64,000 nucleotides of DNA from Halotalea alkalilenta DSM 17697 (GCF_000621205.1 NZ_KK211227.1:278893-342892); one strand, 5' to 3'. Positions 35,868 through 45,928 are shown, counted from the first letter of the stretch. Numbers and translations are program-made. Notes: generated from the letters alone by a model not told the origin.

Positions 35868-37262
35868 TCAATTACTGGTATTGAGTGCATCGAACTGCTG
35901 GGTCAGCTGGCTCGAAAGGCTGGTCATCCTGGACATCAACTGGTCGAGCGCGACAAACTGCTTACGATAGCGCTCCATGGTGGCATCGATACGCGTCGAC
36001 ATAGTGTCGTACTGCTGCCCCAACCTATCGAGCTGAGCCTCGAGACCCGTGGTGGCGCTATTGATCAGCCCGCTACTGCCATCCAGCATGCTTTCGAGCG
36101 TACTCGAAAGCCGCCCGATCAGCCCCCCACCGTCACCGCTTCCCATCAGCGTCTCAGACACCGCATCGATGTCGGTCGAGAGCGCAGCGCTCAAGACGCT
36201 GTCATCGATCTCCAGGCTGCCATCGAGTTTGGTCGTGATTCCCAGGGTCTCCAACGAGCCGAGCTGAGCATCCGCACCCAGCGCCGAACGCAGCTGCCCC
36301 TGGATGGAGCGCAGCGCCGAATTGCCTACCAGCGCACCGCTATTGGAGGGGTCTTCCGGATTGGTCTTGCCCAGGGACGCAGCAAGCGACAGATAGTCGT
36401 TGTAGGCACCGACGAACTCTTCGACGGCGCTCTTGACCGCGGAAGTATCGCTGGCAATGGTGAAGACTTGAGGCTGCCCATCGGTCACCGATTTAAGGGT
36501 GATGTCCACCCCATCGACCACCCCTTGGATCTGGTTGCTGCCCTGAATGATCTGGATCCCATTCAAAGTGAACTCCGCGTCTTTCGCCGTTACCTCAGCG
36601 GCACGATTCTCAGCGGCGAACAGCTGGGTGAGATCCTCCGCGGCCGCATCAGCCGGCGTGAAGGCAACGGTGCCTATGGCATTCGCACTCCCGGTCTCCC
36701 GCGAAGTCAGCACCAGGCTGTAGCTCTCCTCCCCGCCGACACCGCTACGGCTGTTGACGATCGTCGCCGTCAGACCCAGGGGGTTACCATCCTCATCCCG
36801 CTGGGCATTGATCGCATCGCGGATCGACTCGAGCGTGGCGTCCTGGAGCTCGATCGACACCAGCTGGTCTCCGACACCCAGGGTGAGGCTGCCGCTACCG
36901 AGCGTTTCGGTCTTGCTGGCAACCGTAGCGGTAGCGATGGAGTGAGCTGACGCCAACTGGGAGACCTGCACTTCGTAACGTCCAGCCTGGGCATCCGTAC
37001 TGGTCGATATATCGAAGGCCGAATGCTCGCCGCTGCTTGCCGTTGCACTGTAAAGAGAAGCATCGCTCAGCCCAGCCGCCGCCTCCTGAAGCCTTTCCAG
37101 CGAGGTGGCCAGGGTACCGAAGGCCGATATCTTCGTCTGCGTACTGCTTTGCCGAGTGGCGATAGGGGTGAGCTTGCTCTCTTCCGCAGAGCGCAGCTGA
37201 TCCAGCAAGCTAGTGAGGTCAAGCCCCGAACCCACGCCCAGAGAGGTTATCGTCGATGCCAT
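35868..37262 (-). CDS. fliD: flagellar filament cap protein FliD
   Basis: The 464-residue product has the FliD N-terminal domain (ITSLGVGSGLDLTSLLDQLR, cited in part as GVGSGLDLTSLLDQL, about 6-20), Ser/Thr/Ala-rich surface-exposed middle domains, and the C-terminal coiled coil with LDQLMSRMTSLSSQLTQQFDAL. FliD caps the filament and helps flagellin fold. It lies downstream of a sigma-28 promoter (37313-37339). Confidence 0.95.
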   Translation of the reverse strand: MASTITSLGVGSGLDLTSLLDQLRSAEESKLTPIATRQSSTQTKISAFGTLATSLERLQEAAAGLSDASLYSATASSGEHSAFDISTSTDAQAGRYEVQVSQLASAHSIATATVASKTETLGSGSLTLGVGDQLVSIELQDATLESIRDAINAQRDEDGNPLGLTATIVNSRSGVGGEESYSLVLTSRETGSANAIGTVAFTPADAAAEDLTQLFAAENRAAEVTAKDAEFTLNGIQIIQGSNQIQGVVDGVDITLKSVTDGQPQVFTIASDTSAVKSAVEEFVGAYNDYLSLAASLGKTNPEDPSNSGALVGNSALRSIQGQLRSALGADAQLGSLETLGITTKLDGSLEIDDSVLSAALSTDIDAVSETLMGSGDGGGLIGRLSSTLESMLDGSSGLINSATTGLEAQLDRLGQQYDTMSTRIDATMERYRKQFVALDQLMSRMTSLSSQLTQQFDALNTSN

Positions 37263-37312
37263 GTCGATGTCCCAAGCAAGTCATTGGTGGAATTTTCATT
37301 CCCATGACATCG

Positions 37313-37339
37313 CTATCGGCATGGTGCGATAAAGGTTTA
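37313..37339 (-). promoter_or_regulatory. sigma-28 (FliA) promoter for fliD
   Basis: On the minus strand, TAAACCTT (37339-37332) is followed after 11 bases by GCCGATAG (37320-37313), matching the FliA consensus at about 13 of 16 positions. Transcription should start at about 37306, giving a leader of about 44 bases before fliD. The -35 box lies inside a palindrome, AAAGGTT-T-AACCTTT. Confidence 0.85.
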
Positions 37340-37457
37340 ACCTTTTATCATCGATGAATTGGCATCAGAAGATACGGATCAAGCGGAGGCGGGAGCACTA
37401 TCGGCTGACGAGACCAGAGCGAGCAACGGCGGCCACTGATGCAGCCGCCGAGGTTCG

Positions 37458-37910
37458 CTACCGGGTGGGTAGCGATGTATTTTGGGGGCGGGATTGGGTC
37501 TCTTGCGTTTCGGTCACTTCCCCATTCTCAGCCAGCTGAGCGGCAAGCAGGTCGTACTCGGCATCGCTGTCCACCAGCTTGACGCCGGACAAAGGCAGGC
37601 GACAGGCCAGGGCGGTACGAGCGACATCGGCGCGATGCTCCTCGGCAGCCACGGCCAGCAAGCGCTTGCGACTAGGCGAAAAGAGACTCAGCACCGCCCA
37701 CAGCACCACCGCGCCAAGTAGCCAGTAGAGCAGGTCGAAAGGCAAGCGGGAAGCATAGTCTCCACCGGAAGCGATCAGGGTTGCCACCAACCCCGAACCC
37801 GAAGCGAGCAAGCACCATGTCCAGTTGGGGATGCCCAACCAACGATTGGCGCGCACCAACGCTCGCCGGTAGTAACGCAAAGAAAAAGCGATGGGGACCG
37901 GCCGGGACAT
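37458..37910 (-). CDS. small membrane protein of unknown function
   Basis: I do not recognise this 150-residue protein. It has a basic N-terminus (RYYRRALVRANRW) and two membrane helices separated by a short polar loop (about 28-46 and 56-76). A cytoplasmic tail follows with acidic patches and a polar, disordered C-terminus rich in Gln, Glu and Thr. The ATG at 37910 follows AAGGATTTCAG, a good ribosome site; a longer frame adds 28 poorly supported residues. It stands upstream of fliD in the same direction, but fliD has its own promoter, so a flagellar role is only a possibility. Confidence 0.6.
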   Translation of the reverse strand: MSRPVPIAFSLRYYRRALVRANRWLGIPNWTWCLLASGSGLVATLIASGGDYASRLPFDLLYWLLGAVVLWAVLSLFSPSRKRLLAVAAEEHRADVARTALACRLPLSGVKLVDSDAEYDLLAAQLAENGEVTETQETQSRPQNTSLPTR

Positions 37911-39037
37911 CTGAAATCCTTGTTGCATGAAGCGCCAGATACTCGTTGAAGCAGCAAAGTGAAAGCGACCTCGACCGCGCGGGCCACATTTCACTCACGC
38001 TTGTTACTCATACGATAGCCATTTTACCCACTTTCACAACAAGACTTGAACCAAATCCTTCAAATCCCAAAAAAATATCACAAAAACAAACAGTTACATA
38101 GATATCGAATCGATCCCCCGCCGACCCAGCGACCACAGAACCTCGACCTCATCCCTCCCCCGCCCCTGAACTGGCTGGCCTTTCGCCTCTGATCAGCGCA
38201 AAAAGGCCCCCCATTCAGGAAGACCACCAACGCTCATTGCCAAGCCTCATTTCAGAAAATCCACGAATGAACGACGTTCGGATCGCCCAGACAAAGCGAA
38301 AGAGCGCAGGGCTGAGGTTACAAGAAGTGCCTGGATACCTGGAGAATTTTTCAATGTGGCAGGTAATTGTCGAGCCACCCATTTCTCTTCACTTCGATCT
38401 CTTTTCCCAGAGGTTTCTTTCATAGCGGTCTCTGCTGGGGTCTTTTCTTTACATTAATGCAGACTGGCTCAACAGCCTTTCTCCTTCGAACCCTATCCAT
38501 GGACCTGCACGAATCCGGGTACTTCAACCATCAACGAGTTGACGTACCCCTGCGGCCCGGCACCGCCAGCGCAGGCCAAAGCGGCGAACATCGAATCCGA
38601 CGATTAACCAAAAAAATCTTTGGCAATAAGCATTTAGCCAAAAAATCAACACCCTGCACCTGCAGGGAGATGGAGTCCGTTTTGGAGGCGACCCACTTTT
38701 TTGGGCCAAAATATCACCTCCTGTTTCAAAAACATCTCACAACGTATCATTTCCATATCTTTACGTGCCATGCTCGATCGCTTTTAGTTACATTTTAATC
38801 CTTATGTAAAACACGGAAAACATGTTTAATGACAGTGAAAGATTTACCACACTAATCTCGTCACTGCCGAGATCACAATCCTCTATCTTTCAGCAAAGTG
38901 GGCGGTGACTGACATTTTCTTCATCCAGCGTGACGCTCTACAGCAAGACATCAGTAGTGTATTTAACCCAACACACGGGGTGGTCGATACCGGGTTACCG
39001 GATAAGACGGCACGCACGCCATCCTGACGGAGTAACG
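37911..39037. other. long intergenic region before the AraC-type gene
   Basis: About 1.1 kb separates two divergent genes. Small frames at 38237-38425 and 38367-38798 show no recognisable domain, biased codon use or good ribosome site, and I consider them non-coding. The stretch 38000-38100 and 38700-38900 is markedly A/T-rich. A 16-base perfect palindrome, CCCTGCA-CC-TGCAGGG, lies at 38652-38667 and could be a protein-binding site. No RNA gene was recognised. Confidence 0.6.
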
Positions 39038-40090
39038 ATGGCACATTCGGACAACAGAATGACGCAGAACAATACGAAAACCCTGAAGGATAGAAGTCAA
39101 CGCTATTCACTGCCGGTACAGCGTTTCGAGAAGCTGCAAACCATTCTCAGATGTTCGGCGCTATCGCCTCGGCTGCATGATGATATGCCTCAGGAGGCGC
39201 TCGAGTGGTCGGCTTATGCGCATCATTTCGGCAAGCTGATCACCGGGATGATCGCACTCAGCCCGATGCGGCTGAACCGCAGCCTGGAGCAGCGATTCAG
39301 TGCGCCCGATCACGCGCTCATCCTCATCGTCGTCTCCGGCATGATGGTGTGCCGCTGCTATGGCAACACCACCAGTCTGTTACCCGGCGATATACTCATC
39401 CAAGATCTCTCTCAGCCCATCGATCTAGATATCATATTACCTCCCGATAGAGAGCAAGCCGAGTTTCAGTTCATTTTCATTCCTCGGTCATCATTGGACT
39501 TCAATATAGACATCGGCAGCCTCCATGGCCACTCGCTGACAGCGGCGAGTCCGCTCAATCGGCTTCTGCGGCAAAACTTCTCCAGTATGCTGGAGCTGTT
39601 CGACGCCATGAATGATGAAGAAATAATGACGATCGGTAAAAGCGGCCTATCCGTTCTTCTCAATATCTTGGGCCTGGTAAGTGGGAAAGAAGTGCTCAAC
39701 CTGATAGAGAAGGGCTCGACACTGGAGAAGATATGCCTCTACATCGAAGCAAATCTCGCCACCCCGATCAGCATCGATGAGCTGTGCCGCAAGTTTGCCC
39801 TCTCCCGCACCAGCCTCTACCGCCTCTTCGAGCCACTAGGCGGTGTTGCGACCCATATTCGAAACCGCCGCCTGGCGATGGCCGCGCGTATGTTCAGAAT
39901 GCCCTCCATGGCGCATTTGACCATTGCCGCGATAGCCCGGCGATGCGGGCTGGAAGTGCATGTACTGCGCCACCATTTCACCACCCTATATGGCACCTCA
40001 CTGCGCGGGCTGCGCAAGAAGATGCTCGACGGCACCGCCTCCGGCGGCAATGACCAGAGCGAGTTGATGAACTGGATGAGCAGACTGTGA
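39038..40090 (+). CDS. AraC-family transcriptional regulator
   Basis: The 350-residue product has an N-terminal cupin-like sensing region (about 50-190, with the NTTSLLPGDILIQDLSQPID segment, of which LLPGDILIQDLSQP is typical). The C-terminal AraC/XylS DNA-binding domain (about 245-340) has two helix-turn-helices; the first contains ISIDELCRKFALSRTSLYRLFE. The second is atypical (TIAAIARRCGLEVHVLRHHF) yet keeps the family spacing. The ATG at 39038 has GGAG 6 bases upstream. It stands alone between the flagellar and polysaccharide loci. The effector and targets are unknown. Confidence 0.88.
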   Translation: MAHSDNRMTQNNTKTLKDRSQRYSLPVQRFEKLQTILRCSALSPRLHDDMPQEALEWSAYAHHFGKLITGMIALSPMRLNRSLEQRFSAPDHALILIVVSGMMVCRCYGNTTSLLPGDILIQDLSQPIDLDIILPPDREQAEFQFIFIPRSSLDFNIDIGSLHGHSLTAASPLNRLLRQNFSSMLELFDAMNDEEIMTIGKSGLSVLLNILGLVSGKEVLNLIEKGSTLEKICLYIEANLATPISIDELCRKFALSRTSLYRLFEPLGGVATHIRNRRLAMAARMFRMPSMAHLTIAAIARRCGLEVHVLRHHFTTLYGTSLRGLRKKMLDGTASGGNDQSELMNWMSRL

Positions 40091-40158
40091 ACCTTTCCGA
40101 TCCAACCCTGCCGGTGTCCGATTGGCCCACAGGGCGCGGCGGATAGGCGCGTTACCCC

Positions 40159-40182
40159 AGGCAAGACGCGCGCGCCTTGCCT
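40159..40182. terminator. stem-loop between convergent genes
   Basis: AGGCAAG pairs with CTTGCCT around a 10-base GC loop, in the 120-base gap between the AraC-type gene and a glycosyltransferase that converge here. There is a TTTTTT stretch on the minus strand between the GT stop and the hairpin but none after it. It may end transcription in both directions, with moderate support. Confidence 0.45.
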
Positions 40183-40210
40183 TGTCCCCGCTCGACAAAA
40201 AAGCCACTCT

Positions 40211-41092
40211 TTAGCGGGAGGTACTTTCATAGCAATACTTCTTGACCCAGCCATATATTTTAGGATGACGATCCTTGATATGGTATCTGACTATCTTCTT
40301 GGCTGCTTGGGTATCCTTCGTCTTGAATACCTCCCAGAATGATACATACTCACAGCGATTGAATTTGTCCTCGTAGTGAAGCGTTTCGAGATGTTCTTCG
40401 CTGAGTACATGGCGATGCTTTTCCACGAATTTCAAATACCCCTGATGCGCTTTGCTGGAGGTACTCATTCTTTGCTCAGGATCTTCCAGTCCCACATAAT
40501 AATCGATGTGAGGCGTCTTGTAGCCTTCGCCATGTTTCTGTATCACTCTGAACCAAGTATCGTAATCCTGCCATGCCGGCATGACAGGATCGAACATTCC
40601 TGACTTGATCAGAATGTCCTTTGCGATGAAGGCTTGATTGCCCACCTCGTTGCGCTTCTTCATCTGCTCGAAGCTGATGACACCTTCATGCTTTATTTTA
40701 TTTTTTATCTTGCCAAAATAATCTCCACTGACATTATGGCTACAAAGCAAAGCGTATCGCCCCAGTGCATCACTGGTCAGGAAATTTTCCAAGCGCTGTT
40801 CATCGAACCAATCATCATCATCCAAGCCAGTGATATAGTCACCGCTGGCTTGCTCGATCATCCTATTTCGGGACACACATGCCCCGGAATTCTTTTCATT
40901 GCGCAAGTATATGAAATGATCGAACTCATTCTTGAATCGTTCCAATACCTCGTCATAAGAAACCGTAGAAGCATCGTCACATACAAGAACTTCAAAGCGC
41001 CGATAAGTCTGGCGCAGCAGCGATGCCAGCGCCCGCGCGAGTCTATCGGGTCGATTGAAGGTGGGGATATAGATAGAGACATGTTTGTTCAT
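40211..41092 (-). CDS. family 2 glycosyltransferase
   Basis: The 293-residue product has a GT-A fold: VSIYIPTFNRPDRL at the N-terminus, a nucleotide-binding VLVCDDAS, RNEKNSGACVSRNRMI, the metal-binding region GLDDDDWFDE, and DYDTWFRV as the acceptor-side motif. It resembles the GT2 at 60288-61118 along its length. The ATG at 41092 follows GGAGAACAGG. It is isolated from the main polysaccharide operon by about 730 bases without a gene. Donor and acceptor sugars cannot be deduced. Confidence 0.88.
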   Translation of the reverse strand: MNKHVSIYIPTFNRPDRLARALASLLRQTYRRFEVLVCDDASTVSYDEVLERFKNEFDHFIYLRNEKNSGACVSRNRMIEQASGDYITGLDDDDWFDEQRLENFLTSDALGRYALLCSHNVSGDYFGKIKNKIKHEGVISFEQMKKRNEVGNQAFIAKDILIKSGMFDPVMPAWQDYDTWFRVIQKHGEGYKTPHIDYYVGLEDPEQRMSTSSKAHQGYLKFVEKHRHVLSEEHLETLHYEDKFNRCEYVSFWEVFKTKDTQAAKKIVRYHIKDRHPKIYGWVKKYCYESTSR

Positions 41093-41820
41093 CCTGTTCT
41101 CCAAGCGTCATTTTCAGAAAACAAGCCAAGCGCATATGTGCGATGAACTAAATCACGAAACGAGTCGCATGGCACTGCCCCGGACGCCATCAGCATGCGA
41201 CGGTCGCGAGAGATTGTCCCGAATAGGGGCTTACATATTAATCAGTGAAGCCTAAAGAAGGTCAGGCTCATTGTCGATAAGTTAAGACCATATGGAACGA
41301 ACAGATTTTCGTTCCCAAAAAACGAATTTAAAAATAAGGTATATATTAGCGTTCAAAATGTCTCTTTCATGGCCGATGTACCACTCGGCCCACCAAATAC
41401 TTAATTTTAATTTAATTCATCCCCGCATTGACACGACCGCCTGCCCCAATTCATCCCAGGCGCACGCGCATTCGAACTCTGCGATTCGCTCTCCCTCCAC
41501 CGGATCGCCACGGTAGTGCTGGTTTTGGCTCGAACATACCGCAGCGGTTCGCGCGCGTATCGATGACCCCCTCCAATGACACATAGCAACGCTGAATGAA
41601 GACGACAGGCCAGACAGTACTGCCATAAACGACGACGCCTCGTCCACGCAGAGCATGGACGAGGCGTCATAGGGTATGGAAATGTGCAGCAGATGCGGGG
41701 AAAACCGGCTCTCCTTCAAAGCACGCAATAGCTCGCAGCGATGTCGGCCAAGCCCCGGGATAAGAGACCCAAACATACCCACCGCTCATGCGCGGGTGGC
41801 GCATAGAGACGTCATCGGAC
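41093..41820. other. intergenic region between glycosyltransferase and phosphomannomutase genes
   Basis: No convincing gene is visible in about 730 bases; the small frames have no domain or ribosome site. 41280-41420 is A/T-rich and could hold the promoter of the glycosyltransferase. A perfect 13-bp stem-loop lies at 41634-41668. Confidence 0.55.
41634..41668. terminator. 13-bp perfect stem-loop downstream of the polysaccharide operon
   Basis: GACGCCTCGTCCA pairs perfectly with TGGACGAGGCGTC around a 9-base loop. It lies about 150 bases downstream of the last gene of the minus-strand polysaccharide run (stop at 41821). No clear U-tract follows, so it may be a transcript-stabilising or end-processing hairpin instead of a classical terminator. 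Confidence 0.5.
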
Positions 41821-43209
41821 TCAGATCCCGATATTCGCCCCAGGCACGATATCATGCAAAGCGGTGCGAAATAGTACCTGGACGCGCGCCAACGCTTGCG
41901 CATTCTTGCCCTCGAAGCGCAACACCAGCATCGGTGTGGTATTGGAGGCCCGACATAGCCCCCAGCCATCTGGATAGTCGACGCGAATCCCATCGATCGT
42001 GGTCTTGGTCGCCTCGGCACCGAAATCGACTTCTCGCGCCAAGCGTTCGACGATGGCGAACTTGTTCTCGTCGGTCACCTCGACGTTGATCTCCGCGGTG
42101 CCGAGATCCTGTGGGTAGCGCGCAAAGAAGGCATCGGCATCCTGCCGCTGGCCGCTGAGGATCTCGAGCAGCCGTGCGGCGCAGTAAAGACCATCGTCGA
42201 AGCCGTACCAACGTTCCTTGAAGAAGATATGCCCGCTCATCTCACCGGCAAGCACCGCCCCGGTCTGCTTCATTCTCGCCTTGATCAACGAGTGGCCGGT
42301 CGGCGACATCTCGGGTATCCCTCCCGCCCGCTCGATCAGTGCAGGCAGGTTGCCGGTGCATTTGACGTCGAAGATGATCCGCGCGCCGGGCTCACGCTCG
42401 AGCAGGTCTTCGGAGAAGGCCATCATCAGGCGATCGGGAAAGATCACCTCCCCCCTTGGCGTCACCACGCCGAGGCGATCACCATCGCCATCGAAGGCCA
42501 GGCCGATGTCGGCGCCGGTCTCACGCACCTTGATGATCAGATCTCGCAGGTTCTCGAGCTTGCCAGGGTCGGGATGGTGATTGGGGAAGCGCCCGTCGAT
42601 ATCATCGAACAACGGGATGGTCTCCATGCCAAGACGCGCCACCAACTGCGGGCCAAGCTCCCCGGTCACGCCATTGCCACAATCGACCACCACCCTGAGC
42701 GGACGCCCAATCTCGATACCGGAGAGGATGCGTTCGAGATAGGCCGGACGGACATCGTGCTGGCGGAGCTGGCCATCGCCGGTGGTGAAATCCTCCGCCT
42801 CGATACGCCGATGCAGATCGGTGATCGCCTGGTTGGCCAGGGTCTCACCAGCGAGCACGATCTTGAAACCGTTGTAATCGGCAGGGTTGTGGCTACCAGT
42901 CACCGCCACGCCTGAACGGGTACCCTCAAGCGTAGCGGCGGCGAAATACACCACTGGTGTCGGTACCCTGCCGACATCGATCGCCTCGACGCCCGCCGCG
43001 CGGATGCCCTCGATCAAGGCGCCAGCCAGCTCAGGCCCGGAGAGCCGACCGTCACGCCCCACCACGATCGACTGCTCACCACGCCGTCGAGCCTCACTGC
43101 CGATGGCCTGCCCGAGCAGGCGAACACCGTAGGTGGAGATATCTCGTCCTACGACACCGCGGATATCGTAGGCGCGAAAGGCGGAAAGCGGGATGGTGGT
43201 TCGGGTCAT
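41821..43209 (-). CDS. phosphomannomutase/phosphoglucomutase (AlgC/ManB-type)
   Basis: The 462-residue enzyme interconverts hexose 6- and 1-phosphates for nucleotide-sugar synthesis. It has the active-site phosphoserine loop VTGSHNPADYNGFK (about 103-116) and the metal loop AFDGDGDRLGVV (about 241-252). The sugar-binding loop GEMSGHIFFKE (about 323-333) and the phosphate-binding RASNTTPMLVLRFE at the C-terminus are also present. These motifs are those of the bifunctional PMM/PGM family. The ATG at 43209 is preferred to a TTG one codon upstream. It follows udg by 37 bases; GC content is like the flagellar half. Confidence 0.93.
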   Translation of the reverse strand: MTRTTIPLSAFRAYDIRGVVGRDISTYGVRLLGQAIGSEARRRGEQSIVVGRDGRLSGPELAGALIEGIRAAGVEAIDVGRVPTPVVYFAAATLEGTRSGVAVTGSHNPADYNGFKIVLAGETLANQAITDLHRRIEAEDFTTGDGQLRQHDVRPAYLERILSGIEIGRPLRVVVDCGNGVTGELGPQLVARLGMETIPLFDDIDGRFPNHHPDPGKLENLRDLIIKVRETGADIGLAFDGDGDRLGVVTPRGEVIFPDRLMMAFSEDLLEREPGARIIFDVKCTGNLPALIERAGGIPEMSPTGHSLIKARMKQTGAVLAGEMSGHIFFKERWYGFDDGLYCAARLLEILSGQRQDADAFFARYPQDLGTAEINVEVTDENKFAIVERLAREVDFGAEATKTTIDGIRVDYPDGWGLCRASNTTPMLVLRFEGKNAQALARVQVLFRTALHDIVPGANIGI

Positions 43210-43246
43210 CAATGAAGATCCTGATACATGGAAAAACGTACGTGTC

Positions 43247-44590
43247 TCAAACTACGGGCTGCAACGAATCGGCGCGACCGACTGCATAGTAAAGCAGCCC
43301 CGCCGCTTTGACTGCCGCCGGATCGTAGAGATTGCGACCGTCGACCAAGACAGGCGAGCTGAGCTGCTGCTTGAGCTGGGCAAAATCTATGGCACGGAAG
43401 GCTTTCCATTCGGTGCAGATCACCAGGGCATCGGCGCCTTCCAGCGCCTCATCCCGGCTCGCGACCAATTGAAGATCATCTCGCTCGCCATAGATACGTC
43501 GGCACTCCTCCATCGCCTCCGGGTCGAAGCCCTGGATTCGCCCTCCTGCCGCCCATACTGCTTCCATCAACGCACGGCTAGGGGCATCGCGCATATCGTC
43601 GGTATTGGGCTTGAACGCAAGGCCCCAAAGCGCGATCACCTTGCCGGCGAGATCGCCATCAAAGGCCTGAGAGAGCTTGATGAACAAAGTCTGCTTTTGG
43701 CGCTGATTGACAGCTTCCACCGCAAGCAGCAATTCGGCATCGTAGCCGATCTGACTAGCAGTACGTGCCAACGCCTGGACATCTTTAGGGAAGCAGGAAC
43801 CACCATAGCCACAACCAGGATAGATGAACGAATAACCGATTCGGGGATCGCTGCCGATACCGTGGCGTACGTGCTCAATATCGGCCCCTAGCCGTTCGGC
43901 AAGATTAGCGATCTCGTTCATGAAACTAATTTTGGTTGCGAGCATCGCGTTAGCCGCGTACTTGGTCAGCTCGGCGCTACGCACATCCATGAACATCAGC
44001 TTTTCATGGTGGCGGTTATAGGGGGCGTAGCACTCGCGCATCAGGCCCTTGACCGTCTCGGAAGCAGTGCCAACGACTATACGTGCGCCCCCCGTAAAAT
44101 CGGCGATCGCCGCTCCTTCCTTAAGAAACTCAGGATTAGAGCATACGTCGAAGGGCAAGAAACTGCCGCGCGCCTCCAGCGTGGTGCGGATTCTCTCAGA
44201 TACCTTGTCCGCAGTACCCACTGGTACCGTAGACTTATCTATCACTACCTTATAGTCACTCATATACTGGCCAATCGTCTCGGCCACCGCCAATACGTAC
44301 TTGAGATCAGCGCTGCCATCCTCATCAGGTGGCGTACCCACCGCAATGAACTGCAGCGTACCGTGACCCACTGCCTGCTGTGCATCGGTAGTGAAATGCA
44401 ATCGCCCTTCCGCCACGTTACTGGTCACCAGTTCCTCAAGGCCAGGCTCATAGATTGGGATTTCCCCCTGTTCCAGGCGCTGAATCTTGCCGGCGTCAAC
44501 GTCCATACACATTACGTCGTGACCGACATCGGCCAGACAAGCGCCAGTAACCAAGCCCACGTAGCCAGTACCAAAAATGGTGATTTTCAT
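43247..44590 (-). CDS. udg: UDP-glucose 6-dehydrogenase
   Basis: The 447-residue enzyme oxidises UDP-glucose to UDP-glucuronate using NAD. The N-terminal Rossmann motif is [18 protein letters not shown]-like (GTGYVG at 7-12). The catalytic Cys lies in the [10 protein letters not shown] motif (about 255-264). The C-terminal domain has [17 protein letters not shown]. Family length is normal. The ATG at 44590 gives the canonical start. It lies between the WaaL-like gene and the mutase gene; its product would feed GlcA or its derivatives into the polysaccharide. Confidence 0.95.
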   Translation of the reverse strand: MKITIFGTGYVGLVTGACLADVGHDVMCMDVDAGKIQRLEQGEIPIYEPGLEELVTSNVAEGRLHFTTDAQQAVGHGTLQFIAVGTPPDEDGSADLKYVLAVAETIGQYMSDYKVVIDKSTVPVGTADKVSERIRTTLEARGSFLPFDVCSNPEFLKEGAAIADFTGGARIVVGTASETVKGLMRECYAPYNRHHEKLMFMDVRSAELTKYAANAMLATKISFMNEIANLAERLGADIEHVRHGIGSDPRIGYSFIYPGCGYGGSCFPKDVQALARTASQIGYDAELLLAVEAVNQRQKQTLFIKLSQAFDGDLAGKVIALWGLAFKPNTDDMRDAPSRALMEAVWAAGGRIQGFDPEAMEECRRIYGERDDLQLVASRDEALEGADALVICTEWKAFRAIDFAQLKQQLSSPVLVDGRNLYDPAAVKAAGLLYYAVGRADSLQPVV

Positions 44591-44641
44591 GAAAACTTTT
44601 CCTCTATAATAAGGCAATTAGTCGATTAAAATCATTATTCA

Positions 44642-45928
44642 TTAGTTTAGGTCTTTTCTTAACTTGTCTTCTATTTGTCGAATAGCGCACCAGATCACAG
44701 AAATTAGCAAAAAGTATGCTGCCAGCATTTGGGGCTCTCTCATTACCGTATAACTTAATCCAAACAAAAAATACATTATAGGTATTAATCCCCCACTTAA
44801 CGCTAGCCAGCGCAACTCTTCATGAGTAGATCTGAAATACTTAGCAAAAAATAAATAGAAAGGGACGAAATACATTATCAATGCAAATAAAACACCAATT
44901 AATCCTCTTCGTGCAGCCACATCAAAAATATCATTATGCAAATGTAAAAAAACTAAAGAACCTTCTCTAATCACACCTCGGTTCAGTACTCCAGATTCAA
45001 CCAATTGATCACGCATAAAAGTAAGCTGGGACTCACCTGCTCCAAACCAAATATGTTGAGAAAAAATAATCCAAGCACCTCGCCACATTTCAAAACGCAA
45101 GCCAAGCGATGTAAAGACACGACCTTCACGATAATCCATCAAATCAGATTTGATCATCATGAATCTATCTTCGATATGAGAAAATGTTATCAATAAATAT
45201 CCAAATGCAAAAAATAATGCTATAAATATAAGGCTCCGCGCATCCAATTTAAATTTAAAACATCCATCGTATTTAAATTTTTTAATTAGCGCAAATAATA
45301 CAAAAAATAAACACCCCCAACTTCCTCTGCTTCCCGTAAAAATTGAAGTCAATATACCGCCTAAAATAAAAATAAATAACAACAATGCCATGTTTTTCGA
45401 AACATTTCTACTAGAAGCCAATAGAACAAAAAAGGCCAACACAGAGTAAAGCATTGACAAATTCCCAAAAACAATGGGAGAAACACCATTTGTTACTCTA
45501 TATGCACCTTGAATAAATTTTTCATAAAATGCAATTACAGAAACGCCTACACAAGCAGCAAAAAAAGCAGATTTCATAAAAAAGATAGAAAATTTATTGT
45601 TCCTTAAATAGATCAACAACAATATACCAAACAATGGCCATAGTGGTGCCAAAAAAGCAACTTCAGAAAAATATGAATCACTTCTTATAATATCCCACAC
45701 CCAATTAACTGAATATAGAAAAAAAGAAAGTGATAAAAACCAGTCACTGTAACTCATTCTTTCCATAAGAAAATTAGCTTTAAAGAAAAAAGTAATCGAC
45801 AAAATTAAAAATAAGAACGACACCCAATAGCCATATTTTATCTGTATAGGTAATATTGTAATCCAAGAAAAAATAAAAATGCTATTAACCCAAAAGAGCA
45901 GTATCTGTGTCTTTTCCTGATTATGCAT
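44642..45928 (-). CDS. O-antigen ligase/polymerase-like membrane protein (WaaL type)
   Basis: The 428-residue protein has about ten to twelve membrane helices. A large extracytoplasmic loop (about 255-330) carries the HNDIFDVAARRGLIG segment, which fits the WaaL motif H[NSQ]-x9-G-x-x-G exactly. TGSRGSWG (about 205-212) is also typical of the Wzy_C family. It could join O-antigen to lipid A core or transfer glycan to protein, or could act as a polymerase. A second polymerase-type gene occurs at 57708-58991. DNA here is A/T-rich. Confidence 0.8.
   Translation of the reverse strand: MHNQEKTQILLFWVNSIFIFSWITILPIQIKYGYWVSFLFLILSITFFFKANFLMERMSYSDWFLSLSFFLYSVNWVWDIIRSDSYFSEVAFLAPLWPLFGILLLIYLRNNKFSIFFMKSAFFAACVGVSVIAFYEKFIQGAYRVTNGVSPIVFGNLSMLYSVLAFFVLLASSRNVSKNMALLLFIFILGGILTSIFTGSRGSWGCLFFVLFALIKKFKYDGCFKFKLDARSLIFIALFFAFGYLLITFSHIEDRFMMIKSDLMDYREGRVFTSLGLRFEMWRGAWIIFSQHIWFGAGESQLTFMRDQLVESGVLNRGVIREGSLVFLHLHNDIFDVAARRGLIGVLFALIMYFVPFYLFFAKYFRSTHEELRWLALSGGLIPIMYFLFGLSYTVMREPQMLAAYFLLISVIWCAIRQIEDKLRKDLN

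Noticed and set aside
38367-38798. 143-codon frame in the long gap before the AraC-type gene
   Set aside because: No recognisable domain, no ribosome site, and amino-acid use looks random.
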